Assembly: GCA_900472295.1 (NCBI GenBank)
Contig: UCIA01000024.1
Location: 76,577-140,576 of the forward strand
Length of the DNA: 64,000 nt
DNA from: Hyphomicrobiales bacterium
GTDB lineage: Bacteria; Pseudomonadota; Alphaproteobacteria; Rhizobiales; Rhizobiaceae
Direction: 5' to 3'
The notes below the pieces were generated by a model that was given only the letters and a program-made list of their open reading frames with translations, was not told where the DNA came from and searched no databases. Below are positions 1 through 8,845 of this stretch, piece by piece (the first letter of the stretch is position 1; each line of letters begins with the position of its first letter). Position numbers and translations under genes: made by a program.

Positions 1-160
1 CCACCAGCACCGCGTCGCGAGCGCCGTAGATCAACGTTGAAGAGTTTGCCACCCACGCTAGGTCTTCTTTGCCCGGCGGCAGATCCCGGGTAAGCCCCGG
101 CCTGGTGACCGTCAGCACATCCCATTGGAGGCCGCTGAGGTGAGGTGTGCTCGATGTCAT
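1..160 (-). CDS. N-terminal fragment of a probable MBL-fold metallo-hydrolase
   Basis: Only the first 53 or so codons are inside the window; the gene reads leftward off the edge from an ATG at 158-160. The visible residues contain WVANSSTLIYG followed by RDAVLVD-type hydrophobic strands. That pattern resembles the opening strands of metallo-beta-lactamase-fold hydrolases, which begin with a strand-turn-strand such as NSYLI...LVD. The metal-binding HxHxDH motif would lie outside the window and cannot be checked. It points the same way as the alpha/beta hydrolase beginning at 1064, but no operon link is evident. The family assignment is tentative. Confidence 0.4.
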   Translation of the reverse strand, partial: MTSSTPHLSGLQWDVLTVTRPGLTRDLPPGKEDLAWVANSSTLIYGARDAVLV

Positions 161-278
161 AGTCGAGGTGCCTATTTATACTTTACTGGATGCGCTTGTA
201 ACGCCGGCTTTCGATGCGGGACGCAGGGGCGGCCCGGACCGACGGTGTCGGCCGGCTCGCTCCGCGCATCGGCCGTGA

Positions 279-1064
279 CTATTTTGCGCTTCCGGCATCC
301 CTGATCACTGAAGCGACCTGTTTTGGATGGGATATCATGACAACATGGGAAGCGCCGTCGATGGCCACCGTGTCCCGCGATTTGGCCCTGTCGGCCATGA
401 ACTTCATCGCGGCCGGCGGGATGTTTCGGTCAGCCGTGCCGTAAATCCAGTATGTGGGCACCGTCTTCCAAGCAGCAGCACCCGAGGGCTCCGTCAGAGC
501 TGCTTGCGCCACCGGTCGCTGGGTGGCAGCCATCAACCGTGCCTGCCCCACCGGTACGTCGGCGGCGAATTGCTGTGGGAACTTGGACTGGTCGATATAA
601 AGATCTGTCATGCCATTGCTCAAGGCCACCGGCGGAGCGAGCGTGTCGCCAAGAGTACTGCCCGGAAACTTGCCCGTCAGGCCGAGACTCGTCTCGCCCG
701 TATCAGGCGCGAACGCCGACACATAGACAAGGGCCTTCACATTCTCGTTGCCGTTCGCAGCCTCGGTGATCACTGCGCCACCATATGAGTGACCGACCAG
801 GATCACAGGGCCGTTGACGGACTTGACCACGGCTGACACGGCGACGCCGTCGCTTGCTACGCCACGCAGTGGATTGGCGGCAGCTATGACGTGGAAGCGA
901 TCTTTTTCCAACTCTTCGATTACGCCGTTCCAGCTGGACGACCCTGCGAAAGCTCCGTGTACCAGGACGACCGTTGGCTTCAGTTCTTCAGCGCTGTGCG
1001 CGGCTCCTGCGCCCGAAAGGCCGAAAGCAGCTGCGAGTGCCAGGCTATTGATGATTTTGCGCAT
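279..1064 (-). CDS. secreted alpha/beta hydrolase
   Basis: The protein has a cleavable-looking signal peptide (basic start, hydrophobic core, AAHSA end) and an alpha/beta-hydrolase fold. VLVHGAF forms the oxyanion-side strand, GHSYGG is the nucleophile elbow with Ser about residue 93, and DGASH near the C-terminus supplies the likely catalytic His. It resembles the small periplasmic esterase-like hydrolases common in rhizobia; the substrate cannot be told. An AAGG abuts an earlier ATG at 1073 but sits nine bases before the ATG at 1064, so I chose 1064; the longer form adds three residues. It is transcribed away from the polyketide synthase operon, sharing an AT-rich divergent promoter region. 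Confidence 0.85.
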   Translation of the reverse strand: MRKIINSLALAAAFGLSGAGAAHSAEELKPTVVLVHGAFAGSSSWNGVIEELEKDRFHVIAAANPLRGVASDGVAVSAVVKSVNGPVILVGHSYGGAVITEAANGNENVKALVYVSAFAPDTGETSLGLTGKFPGSTLGDTLAPPVALSNGMTDLYIDQSKFPQQFAADVPVGQARLMAATQRPVAQAALTEPSGAAAWKTVPTYWIYGTADRNIPPAAMKFMADRAKSRDTVAIDGASHVVMISHPKQVASVIRDAGSAK

Positions 1065-1073
1065 AATGTTCAT

Positions 1074-1467
1074 CCTTGATTGGACCGGATGCGGATGGGG
1101 AGAAAGTGACGTATGCGAATAGCCAGTCGGTCATAAGCACGTACGATGCAGGCTGCGCACCGGTGGACTTCCGTCAAAGAGACAGCTTCAAATCACTGAG
1201 CAGCTCAGATATGCCGGCAGCGTAATACTCATAGCCTCGCAATGACAATCCATACGAAGGTATATAATAGCTGTACGATTATCTAATACGATTGGTTCCA
1301 AGGCATGTGATCTATTTTCAATGATAATGTGATTTTTTAGCGTTATTCAAAGAACACTTGCACTGCTCAGCGGAACGAAGCTCTGCTGGGCTTCGCCTGA
1401 ATGATGAAACCAATGATTGAGGACGACGTCCATCGCTGCAGTTGGCGACTGGGCTCGCTATGATACA
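1074..1467. other. AT-rich divergent intergenic region
   Basis: This spacer separates the leftward hydrolase gene from the rightward polyketide synthase gene. The part around 1240-1340 is clearly more AT-rich than the surrounding DNA, with TATATAAT and ATTATCTAAT-type stretches, so it probably holds promoters for one or both genes. I see no conserved operator or further gene. A TTG at 1417 would extend the polyketide synthase by 17 codons into this spacer. Confidence 0.4.
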
Positions 1468-2589
1468 ATGCTGAACAGAATTGACTTCACCGTACCCTCG
1501 CAGCACGACGTTGATATTTCGGCTGGCGCATCCGGCGCAAGCCACTTCGTTGGTCTGCTTTCGTTGGCCACTGCGCTTCCACCGTATGTAGTCGGGCAGG
1601 AAGAAGCAGCCGCGATGGCACAACTCCTTTTCACGGATCTTTTCAAGCGCTCACCGAGTATGGCGAGCGTCTTCGCAAACACTGGCATACGTAAGCGGCA
1701 CGTCGCGCGCCCAGTTGCCTGGTATCTCGAACCGCAGGGTTGGCCTGAGCGCACTGCTGTGTACGTGGAAGAAGGTAGCCGTTTATTCGTCGAGGCCGCA
1801 ACCAAGGCGCTCGACGCCGCAGGATGCGTGGCAAATGACGTGGATGTTGTTGTCTTCATTTCTTCCACGGGGATCGCGACGCCAAGCTTGGACGCGGTCG
1901 TGCACCGACAGATGGGCTTCCGGCCCGATATCGAACGCGTTCCGGTATTCGGCCTTGGTTGTGCGGGCGGCGTGAGCGGCCTGGCCATCGCTTCGCGCAT
2001 GGCAGCGGCTCGGCCGGGGTCGACAGTTCTTATGGTTTCTCTTGAACTGTGCTCGCTGGCCTTTCGCTCAGACGTTCTCGACAAGACCAACATGATTTCC
2101 ACGGCGCTGTTCGGTGACGGCGCCGCAGCGTGTGTCCTGCGCTCTGGCGAGCCAGGCATCGCAATGATCGACGGCGCAGGCGAATATCTATGGCCGGATA
2201 CTCTCGGCATTATGGGATGGAACATGGATCCCGTGGGTTTTGGTGTCCTGCTTGCACCGGACCTGCCGGCTTTCGCCGCGACCAACCTAGGCCCCGCGGT
2301 GGAAGGTGTGTTGGCACGCTTAGGCCTCCGCACGCGCGACGTCGGACGCTTCATCTGCCATCCCGGAGGGGCGAAGGTGGTAACTGCAATTGAGAGTTCG
2401 CTGAAACTAAATCAAGGATCACTTGATCACGAGAGAACGGTGCTGAGCGACTTCGGAAACATGTCGGCACCAACAGTCCTGTTCGTTCTGGCGAGAGCAG
2501 TTGCCGAGGGACTGCCGAAGCGGACTGCTCTTTTGGCCATGGGACCGGGCTTCAGTGCATCATGTGTGTCTCTAGTGCGGGCGGCATGA
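1468..2589 (+). CDS. type III polyketide synthase (chalcone synthase-like)
   Basis: A homodimeric chalcone/stilbene-synthase-type enzyme that condenses an acyl-CoA starter with malonyl-CoA units. The thiolase-fold catalytic triad is visible: Cys165 in GLGCAGG, His298 in ICHPGG and Asn331 in FGNMSAP, close to the plant enzyme's 164/303/336. Length (373 residues) is normal. The N-terminal LLSLATALPP and final GPGFSA motif match bacterial alkylpyrone/alkylresorcinol synthases. I took the ATG at 1468; an alternative TTG lies at 1417, and neither has a clear ribosome site. Its stop overlaps the next ATG (ATGA), so it is translationally coupled to a methyltransferase. This matches the BpsA-BpsB pairing of Bacillus, which makes alkylpyrone methyl ethers. 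The actual product is inference. Confidence 0.92.
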   Translation: MLNRIDFTVPSQHDVDISAGASGASHFVGLLSLATALPPYVVGQEEAAAMAQLLFTDLFKRSPSMASVFANTGIRKRHVARPVAWYLEPQGWPERTAVYVEEGSRLFVEAATKALDAAGCVANDVDVVVFISSTGIATPSLDAVVHRQMGFRPDIERVPVFGLGCAGGVSGLAIASRMAAARPGSTVLMVSLELCSLAFRSDVLDKTNMISTALFGDGAAACVLRSGEPGIAMIDGAGEYLWPDTLGIMGWNMDPVGFGVLLAPDLPAFAATNLGPAVEGVLARLGLRTRDVGRFICHPGGAKVVTAIESSLKLNQGSLDHERTVLSDFGNMSAPTVLFVLARAVAEGLPKRTALLAMGPGFSASCVSLVRAA

Positions 2590-3104
2590 CGATGGAAGCG
2601 GTTCTTGTCCTTGCATTGGTAAGTCTCCAAAGGCTTGGAGAGCTGATGCTGTCCAACCACAATACAAAGAGGCTTCTTGACAGAGGCGCTTGGGAAGCGG
2701 CGCCTGGTCATTACCCGTTTCTGGTTATGCTTCACGCAAGTTGGCTCGGGGGATTGTGGTGGCTGGCGCCGGGCCGTTCCATCGACGTGGAGTTGCTGCT
2801 CGCCTATCTCGCCGTCCAACCCCTCCGGATTTGGATCTTGGCGACGTTGGGACGACGCTGGACAACGCGTATCATCATATTGCCGAACTCGCCTTTGGTT
2901 GTACGCGGACCGTACGCAGTGATTTCTCATCCCAACTATTTGGTGGTCGCAGCAGAGATCGCACTACTGCCGATGGCTTTCCATCTAGGCTGGTATGCGC
3001 TGATATTCTCAGCTCTGAATGGGGTTATGATGCTCGTACGCATTTCGGCTGAGAACATTGCTCTCGGCATTGCGCGTCCGAAGCCAGTCGGTCGCGCGTT
3101 ATGA
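2586..3104 (+). CDS. isoprenylcysteine carboxyl methyltransferase (ICMT)-family membrane methyltransferase
   Basis: A small integral-membrane methyltransferase of about 172 residues with four or five hydrophobic segments. The C-terminal part shows the ICMT/PEMT SAM-binding pattern: GPYAVISHPNY followed by a hydrophobic helix and an RI..E motif near the end. In Bacillus (BpsB) and Streptomyces (SrsB) clusters, relatives beside type III polyketide synthases O-methylate the pyrone or resorcinol product. I infer the same role here because its ATG overlaps the synthase stop (ATGA) and its own stop overlaps the MFS start in the same way. An in-frame ATG at 2562 lies inside the synthase gene and is less likely. 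Confidence 0.85.
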   Translation: MTMEAVLVLALVSLQRLGELMLSNHNTKRLLDRGAWEAAPGHYPFLVMLHASWLGGLWWLAPGRSIDVELLLAYLAVQPLRIWILATLGRRWTTRIIILPNSPLVVRGPYAVISHPNYLVVAAEIALLPMAFHLGWYALIFSALNGVMMLVRISAENIALGIARPKPVGRAL

Positions 3105-4657
3105 CAACCGACCAACCGGTGCGGGTCCAATTCGCAACATGGGTAGGCTTCGCTGCGATGTGCCTCGGCATGTTCATGGCCGTGCTGGACGTACAGATTG
3201 TCGCGACTGCGCTCCCAGCAATCCGCTCTGCCCTCGGCATCGGCGACGATCGGATGAGTTGGGTACAGACCGCCTATCTAATCAGCGAGGTGATAGCGAT
3301 CCCGCTGACCGGATTTCTGACACGCGCCTTAGGGGTGCGCATCCTGTTTTCGGCGAGCGTTGGCGTCTTTACAGTTGCCTCCATCGGCTGTGCGGTAAGC
3401 CATGGATTCGAGACCTTGATCGCCTGGCGGATATTGCAGGGCTTTTCCGGCGGAATGCTTATCCCGCTCGTATTCTCCGCCGTTTTCCTGCTGTTTCCCA
3501 TAAATCTCCAGGGGATTGCGACAATGATCGCTGGAATGCTGGCGGTCCTCGCGCCGAGCGTCGGCCCGGTAGCTGGCGGTTGGATTGCAGAGACGACCTC
3601 TTGGCATTGGCTGTTTCTGGTCAATGTGCCTCCCGGCATCATCGCCTGTGCGTTGGGCGTGACGATGCTGGCGAAGAAAAAATTAGACCAACCGCTGCTA
3701 CGCACTCTGGATGTCGTTGGTTTGGCTCTTATGGCAACCTGCTTGGCCTCCTTGGAGATCGGGCTGAAGGAGGCGCCTACCTTCGGCTGGCTCCAAGGAC
3801 CTACTCCGCTCCTGCTGGTCCTCAGTCTAGGAGCAGGCGTTGCCTTGGGAGCCCGCATGCTGAGACAGCGATCGCCAGTCCTGAACTTGCACCTCTTCGG
3901 CGAGCGGAGCTTTTCCCTCGGATGCGCACTGAGCTTCATCTTTGGCATGGGACTATACGGCTCGGTCTATCTGATGCCGGTCTTTCTGTCTTTCGTACGC
4001 GATCACGGCTCGCTTACTATCGGGCTCATCATGCTCGTCACTGGCGTCACGCAAATGGCGACATCGCCTGTCGCTGTCTGGTTGGAGCCGCGCACCTCCG
4101 CGAAAGTGCTATCCATGTTTGGGTTCGCGGCTTTCGGCTCTGGCATGGCGATGAGTGCTTTCTCTACAATTGGGACAGACTTCGATGGCATGTTTTGGCC
4201 ACAGGTCATCCGTGGATCCGCCATCATGCTATGCCTGTTGCCTCCTACCCGGCTGGCACTTGGCGACATTTCACCAGAGAATCTCCCTGACGCCAGCGCC
4301 TTATTCAATCTCATGCGCAATCTTGGCGGAGCCATCGGCCTGGCGTTGATAGACACGGTCATTTGGGGACGATCTCCAACGATTGCGAAAAACCTTAGCG
4401 AGGATCTTCTGGCAGGCGACAGCAAGATTGCGACGCTTATCGGTCTGCCACCCGGCTTCGTTACTGGCCTCGTTTCAAAGCATGTCGACCCCGCCGTCGA
4501 AGCCATCGTGCAACCACTTATTCAAAAGGCGGCGCTCACCCAAGCCGTTAATGAGGCGTGGGCCATGCTGGCTTGTGCCATGATCATAGCGTTTACCCTT
4601 GCCTTACTTGTGCCGGCGACACGGCGGCCGACACAAGTTCAGGCAGCGACGGCGTAA
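3101..4657 (+). CDS. DHA2-family (EmrB/QacA-like) MFS exporter
   Basis: A 518-residue transporter with about 14 membrane segments, as in the drug:H+ antiporter-2 family. Motifs visible are LDVQIVATALPAI in the first helix (antiporter motif D1), WVQTAYLISE, RILQGFSGGMLIP, and the motif-C-like stretch LAPSVGPVAGGW in helix 5. It sits in the inner membrane and would use the proton gradient to expel a small molecule. The ATGA overlap with the methyltransferase makes it the third cistron of the polyketide operon, so export of the methylated polyketide, or self-protection, is the natural inference. No adaptor or outer-membrane partner follows it. Confidence 0.9.
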   Translation: MTTDQPVRVQFATWVGFAAMCLGMFMAVLDVQIVATALPAIRSALGIGDDRMSWVQTAYLISEVIAIPLTGFLTRALGVRILFSASVGVFTVASIGCAVSHGFETLIAWRILQGFSGGMLIPLVFSAVFLLFPINLQGIATMIAGMLAVLAPSVGPVAGGWIAETTSWHWLFLVNVPPGIIACALGVTMLAKKKLDQPLLRTLDVVGLALMATCLASLEIGLKEAPTFGWLQGPTPLLLVLSLGAGVALGARMLRQRSPVLNLHLFGERSFSLGCALSFIFGMGLYGSVYLMPVFLSFVRDHGSLTIGLIMLVTGVTQMATSPVAVWLEPRTSAKVLSMFGFAAFGSGMAMSAFSTIGTDFDGMFWPQVIRGSAIMLCLLPPTRLALGDISPENLPDASALFNLMRNLGGAIGLALIDTVIWGRSPTIAKNLSEDLLAGDSKIATLIGLPPGFVTGLVSKHVDPAVEAIVQPLIQKAALTQAVNEAWAMLACAMIIAFTLALLVPATRRPTQVQAATA

Positions 4658-5469
4658 CAAGAAGCGATTGGCAATCGCGGCGGAAGAACGTGTTCCGCAC
4701 AGGGGAGCATGATGAACAATGCGGATGGTCAGCTTCACGAAAACGTGGACCGCTGCGCGGGACTTAGCAGCCGTGTCGAAGTTGAATTTCCTGGTCGTTC
4801 TCGCTCGCCGGCAATCAGTCAGCTTCCGTGGGGGTATCAATCTGCTCGGCAAGCAGTGTGTATTCACTGCAGCTCTTGTCGCAGCGCCTCTCGATTTAAG
4901 ACGACTGCGCTTGGGCTGCTTCGACGCCGCCCTGCTGCAGATTGACCTTGGACATACTCGCGCGCCAGCGTGTACTTCGGCGGCTCTGCTTGACGCTTCG
5001 GCTCAGGTTCTAAAGGCGGCGTTGCCACCACCGCCGGCTCGAAGGCCGGGGATTCGTGCAGCGCCGAAGCGGTCTATTTGCGCGCTTCGTGCCGCCAGCG
5101 AACTCCTTCTGTGGGCCTAATTAAGACCGACGCCGGGGGACTTCGGAGATGATAGCGTCGGCTCCAGTGTCTCTGCGACGATCCACGTCTTGTCATCCAT
5201 CGACCAGCGACGCCGTCCGCCGTTGATCACGTCGAGCCGACTGGCCTTGGGCCAAACGTGAGGGCAAGTCCAAACAGTAACCTATCTCCGATCCAATACA
5301 GGATCAAAGATCGCGTCAGGAACCACCGCTTACAGTTACAGCAAATTCTCGGCAAGCAAAAACAACCATACGGAAACGCGCAGCCTGTGTGTCCCCGCGG
5401 AACGCGACGGGGGCCCGGTTTGGGCTGCACGCAGCGCCTCGCATGATGGCTTAGGCCCGCTCGCTGATG
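4658..5469. other. gene-poor region holding an IS66 remnant
   Basis: About 800 bases separate two convergent genes. No intact gene is supported; overlapping frames are arginine/alanine rich and look like noise. The central-right part (about 4900-5250, minus strand) contains the decayed IS66 accessory gene listed separately. I found no convincing terminator for either flanking gene. Confidence 0.5.
4900..5250 (-). pseudogene. degenerate IS66-family TnpA (accessory transposition protein) remnant
   Basis: Read leftward from about 5250, the frame gives RLDVINGGRRRW, then SMDDKTWIVAETLEP. This closely follows the RRRWS-E-K-IVAE-LEPG opening of IS66 TnpA/OrfA proteins, a helix-turn-helix accessory protein. 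The frame then loses the expected SVSEVARRHGLN, reading SSPKSPGVGLN and a stop. A second frame continues with VRWRHEARK and then a proline/glutamate-rich tail (PPLEPEPKRQAEPPK), as in the family's middle region. At least one frameshift and one stop are needed, and no tnpB or tnpC follows. This is a fossil of an insertion element; the left limit is approximate. Confidence 0.5.
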
Positions 5470-6885
5470 CTAAAAGCTGATCGAGCTACGCACGCCTACC
5501 AGGAACGCATCGTTGACAGCTTGCGTTCCCGTTTTATCAGGGACATTTCCGCCGGGATGAACAATATACTGAATGTCGGGTTGAATTGACCACCACGGCG
5601 AGACCGCAACGAAGTAGTTCAGCTCAAAAATTGTCTCGGCGTCCCTAATCGGATAGCCCGCTGAATCAGCGGATATATCTCTGTCCAAGCCGGCCGCCCT
5701 GGTGCTAATGCGAGAATGGCTTACAGCCATGGTCAGTGTATCGTCTTTCCGATTTTCGAAGAGACCCTTGATAACGATACCGGCATCCACCCCCCATGCT
5801 ACAAGGTTGCGGTCGGAAGGTGCCACCTGCCCGCGCAGGAACGCACTGACACTCATCTGTCTGGAAGTGAACACCGGATTGTCCACTAGGCCATATAGTC
5901 CCCAATCGCCTCGGTGCGTAAGAGGTTCAACCGCGCTAGGGTTTGCCAACGATACGACGTTGCCGACACCGTCGCGGCCGAACCGCTCGTCGGCAAATGT
6001 TCCCGTATGATACCAACCACCTATCTTAAGGGCGCTGGCGGGACCGCTGGCCCCGCCTTTCTGGTTGACCTCATAGGCTAACTCCCCCATCAGCAGCACA
6101 CCGCCGCTAGTGCTGAATGTGGTTCCATGCCGGTTACAAACCTGAGGGTCGTCCCGGCAATCATTCCCAGCTGGATCCCCGCTGAATAACCCGGCACGAA
6201 GAACGACATCCGGCTGCAAATGGAGCACCGCCAGCGCACCTGGCGTAGCGAGCGGATATGCGGGGCCGCCGCTTGTCATATCTACACCGTTTAGAACCGG
6301 CCAGCCAAAAGCGCCATTCAGCAAGTTGCCTGCTGACGTCATTACCGAAAAGTCTTCATCGGCCGACAATTGGCCTATCCGAAGCGAGTTGTTGTTGGGA
6401 AACTCCTGCTGAACCCAGGCCGTAAAAAGGCGTGTGGTGGGCAACGCGTCGATGTTGCTAGGGTCGCCAAGGCTTCCAACGCTGTCAGCCGCGTTCCTTT
6501 GGTTTACATCGTGGATCTGGTAGACCGTCACATGCGCTGACCCGCCTCGCCAGTGCGTAAGCTTGTCTAAATCGAAGTCCGCCGAAGCTTCTAGACGGCC
6601 TTCGTAAGTAGTCTGGCGATCGAGACCGCCTCGCAAATTCACGATCACTTCGCTTACATAATCCAGTGTAAGCGTGATCCCGCGATCGCTTAGGGCTGTT
6701 CGTGCACCGGACCAGTCCCCGGTCAAATTGCCCCACTCCCAAATGGAATGCGGCGTTGCATCCGCAGCGAGTGTTGGAGATGTCAGCATCGCCAAAACTG
6801 CGATTCCGCAAATGCCGCTCCAACATTGAGGCTTAAGTCGAGCCACGCGCGTCGGCCTATTGGTTCTCATGCGGGTTGTTGCCAT
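5470..6885 (-). CDS. OprB-family carbohydrate-selective porin
   Basis: A 471-residue outer-membrane beta-barrel protein preceded by a signal peptide (hydrophobic LAMLTSPTLAADA near residues 30-42). The mature start, WEWGNLTGDWSGART followed by LSDRGITLTLDY, is the hallmark of OprB porins. Other family features are LPTTRLFTAWVQQEF, the FSVMTSAGNLLNGAFGWP region and a C-terminal aromatic ending in SISF. OprB porins admit sugars such as glucose across the outer membrane. It faces left on its own, with no sugar transporter adjacent; the nearest is the ABC operon at 9.2-16 kb, so any link is speculative. Confidence 0.9.
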   Translation of the reverse strand: MATTRMRTNRPTRVARLKPQCWSGICGIAVLAMLTSPTLAADATPHSIWEWGNLTGDWSGARTALSDRGITLTLDYVSEVIVNLRGGLDRQTTYEGRLEASADFDLDKLTHWRGGSAHVTVYQIHDVNQRNAADSVGSLGDPSNIDALPTTRLFTAWVQQEFPNNNSLRIGQLSADEDFSVMTSAGNLLNGAFGWPVLNGVDMTSGGPAYPLATPGALAVLHLQPDVVLRAGLFSGDPAGNDCRDDPQVCNRHGTTFSTSGGVLLMGELAYEVNQKGGASGPASALKIGGWYHTGTFADERFGRDGVGNVVSLANPSAVEPLTHRGDWGLYGLVDNPVFTSRQMSVSAFLRGQVAPSDRNLVAWGVDAGIVIKGLFENRKDDTLTMAVSHSRISTRAAGLDRDISADSAGYPIRDAETIFELNYFVAVSPWWSIQPDIQYIVHPGGNVPDKTGTQAVNDAFLVGVRSSISF

Positions 6886-7342
6886 TCCGAAAACGACTAA
6901 GTCCCCGAAACGAGATCATGCACCTGCGATTCAGCACTGCAATTGACTCATTATCCCGATGCAGCCGGATCAATCGATGATGCGTCCACAGCCCTTGAGC
7001 CCGCACTACTAAATTACCGACAAAGTCCTGTCGTATGCAAGAGGTGCATACTGATGCTTCAGGCGACGGCCAAGGTTAAACGATCGCAGCGCTTGAACTT
7101 GCCCTCGTTGACCCGCTACGTGGGGATCGGCTCAAGCGCCTCCCAGAGCTTTTTCTCGCAACTGATGTGGCGACCGCCTAATTTAGTGCCGGCACCGCTT
7201 TGCATGGTGATCCGCTTTGTGGGATTTTGCCCGCAACGACTGAACCCGCAGCGCGCATGCCGGGGCAGATCGATCCTGGGATGCCCAGGATCGATCAATC
7301 CCTAAACGAAAAGTGGCTAAATGGAGAGGCAGGAAGAAACCT
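6886..7342. other. intergenic region upstream of the porin and acyltransferase genes
   Basis: This divergent spacer must carry the promoters of the leftward porin and the rightward acyltransferase. One frame (6943-7305) is open on the plus strand but resembles nothing and shows no codon bias. The only clear structure is the perfect palindrome at 7268-7296, annotated separately. Confidence 0.35.
7268..7296. promoter_or_regulatory. perfect 13-bp inverted repeat, putative operator
   Basis: Two exact 13-base arms, GATCGATCCTGGG and its complement CCCAGGATCGATC, are separated by ATG. The palindrome ends about 46 bases before the chosen GTG start of the acyltransferase gene and is not followed by a T-run, so it is not a standard terminator. 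A dimeric-regulator operator or an mRNA hairpin in the leader are the two readings. No local regulator gene is an obvious partner. Confidence 0.5.
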
Positions 7343-8599
7343 GTGGAGAACGTTATCCAGCATGAGCATGTCCACACCGATCGGAAACTAGGGGCGCTTG
7401 AGCACTTATTCTGGCTGATCGATAGGCACCGGCCACTGCACTTCACGTTGACCGGTCACGTCGCCGGCAAGACCGAAGTGGGAGCTTGGCGAACCGCTCT
7501 CGAAACCGTGCAACGCCGTAACGCCTTGATGTCGGTGGCGATCGAAGCTGCAGAAGACGGGCCGTTTTTTCGCCAGCGCAAAGATGCCAGGATCCAATTG
7601 CGGATCGTTGAGGGCGACCCTGCCCGCAGGTGGCAGGCTGAGGTCGCCAGCGAACTCGGAACCCCATTCTCCAAAGAGGATTCGCCCCTCATCAGAGCCG
7701 TCCTCGTCCACACTGACGGGGCCGCGGCGATCACTCTAGCGGCCCATCACTCGATCGCAGACGGGTTTTCGCTGGCATACGCAATACGAGATATCCTATC
7801 AACACTGGCGGGGAATCCTCCCCCAAGCCTGCCACAGGCTCCATCTGAGGATGAACTCTTCAATGCGGGTCCACCGGAGCCGATCCCCGCGCCGCCTGTT
7901 CCGGCTGCTGACGACTCTCCCCCAAAGCCAAAGGGCTATCGTCTCCGGGACGGGTCCCATCCTTTCATAAGCAGCCTTTCTCTATCGCTGCAGTTGACCG
8001 CTGAGTTGCGCGCCCGGGCGCGGGCCGAAGCTACTACGGTCCATTGTGCATTGGCGACCGCATTGACCTTCGCAGCACGCAAGCTGTCCACCGCCTGGAG
8101 CACAATCCCAGTTCGGGTGTGGTCGCCGGTCAATATGCGAGCAGCCCTCAATGCCGGACAACACTGCGGCAACTATCTCGGCTCAGCTTCGAGCTGTCTC
8201 GGATCGGAAACTGACGCGTTTTGGGACTCAGCTCGACGGATCGGAGCTGAGATTGCCCCTGCCAAGACACGGTCGGGTCTCTATCCAGCCCTGTCTGCTG
8301 TGCAGGACTTCATCAGCGGCCGGCCGGATGTGGCCAGCGCGGCTGACTTCGCGTCCGTAGCTTTTGCCCATGAGGCTGTGCTCACAAATCTTGGTGACCT
8401 TCCATTCCCGGTATCGTATGGACCGCTGCGCCTTGAGCGTGTGTGGGGACCATGCATTCTGCCTGATTTCGAAGATATGCAGTCTGTAGGTGTGACAACG
8501 ATCAACGGCGAAGCGTGCCTAACGCATTCGAGTTACAGCCCTATTTTGGGGCTGCTTGAGGAGATGCAGATCAAATTGCTGCTCGCGACCGCCGGGTAG
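7343..8599 (+). CDS. HxxxD-motif acyltransferase / stand-alone condensation-domain protein
   Basis: The protein contains AAHHSIADGFSL, the HHxxxDG active site of the condensation / wax-ester synthase / PapA acyltransferase superfamily, at about residue 140. The N-terminal GALEHLFWLIDR and the later RVWSPVNMRAAL..GNYLGS segment (DFG/N-x-G-like region) agree with this fold. Such enzymes transfer an acyl group from a thioester to an alcohol or amine. I chose GTG 7343 because AGGAAG lies seven bases before it; an upstream GTG at 7313 has no ribosome site. It stands alone, apart from truncated scraps downstream, so substrate and partner are unknown. The earlier polyketide operon could be relevant but is 2.7 kb away. 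Confidence 0.75.
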   Translation: MENVIQHEHVHTDRKLGALEHLFWLIDRHRPLHFTLTGHVAGKTEVGAWRTALETVQRRNALMSVAIEAAEDGPFFRQRKDARIQLRIVEGDPARRWQAEVASELGTPFSKEDSPLIRAVLVHTDGAAAITLAAHHSIADGFSLAYAIRDILSTLAGNPPPSLPQAPSEDELFNAGPPEPIPAPPVPAADDSPPKPKGYRLRDGSHPFISSLSLSLQLTAELRARARAEATTVHCALATALTFAARKLSTAWSTIPVRVWSPVNMRAALNAGQHCGNYLGSASSCLGSETDAFWDSARRIGAEIAPAKTRSGLYPALSAVQDFISGRPDVASAADFASVAFAHEAVLTNLGDLPFPVSYGPLRLERVWGPCILPDFEDMQSVGVTTINGEACLTHSSYSPILGLLEEMQIKLLLATAG

Positions 8600-8845
8600 G
8601 GAGGCGTATTTCAGCTCCGGCAAGGTCTCCAAAGATAGGATCATTGCTCGGGGGGCTCGTATACTGTCGCGTCGATTGACAGTGCCCTTGACGCGCATGA
8701 ACTGCTGCTACTCGGTCTGCCGGGCTCGGCGCCAAATCACCTCGTCGGACAGCTGGTCTACGCAACAAAACAGCGTCGATCGAAAAGGCGGTCGGCATGA
8801 ACCTGCGAACCTGGCCGCGCCGCAAAGACGCTTCATCCAAGCCTC
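8600..8845 (+). other. truncated coding scraps downstream of the acyltransferase
   Basis: No complete gene is present. One plus-strand frame, open from 8639 to a TGA at 8798-8800, reads like real protein (SIDSALDAHELLLLGLPGSA, then NHLVGQLVYATKQRR). Its TGA overlaps an ATG at 8797 that opens only 17 codons (MNLRTWPRRK...). This looks like the worn tail of an operon, with two genes once coupled by an ATGA overlap. I cannot assign a family to either piece. The IS630 fragment begins immediately beyond. Confidence 0.3.

Noticed and set aside
1458..2354. 298-codon minus-strand open frame
   Set aside because: Antisense to the type III polyketide synthase, with arginine/serine-rich sequence and no family motif.
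3058..4290. 410-codon plus-strand open frame
   Set aside because: Out-of-frame shadow of the MFS gene, arginine-rich throughout.
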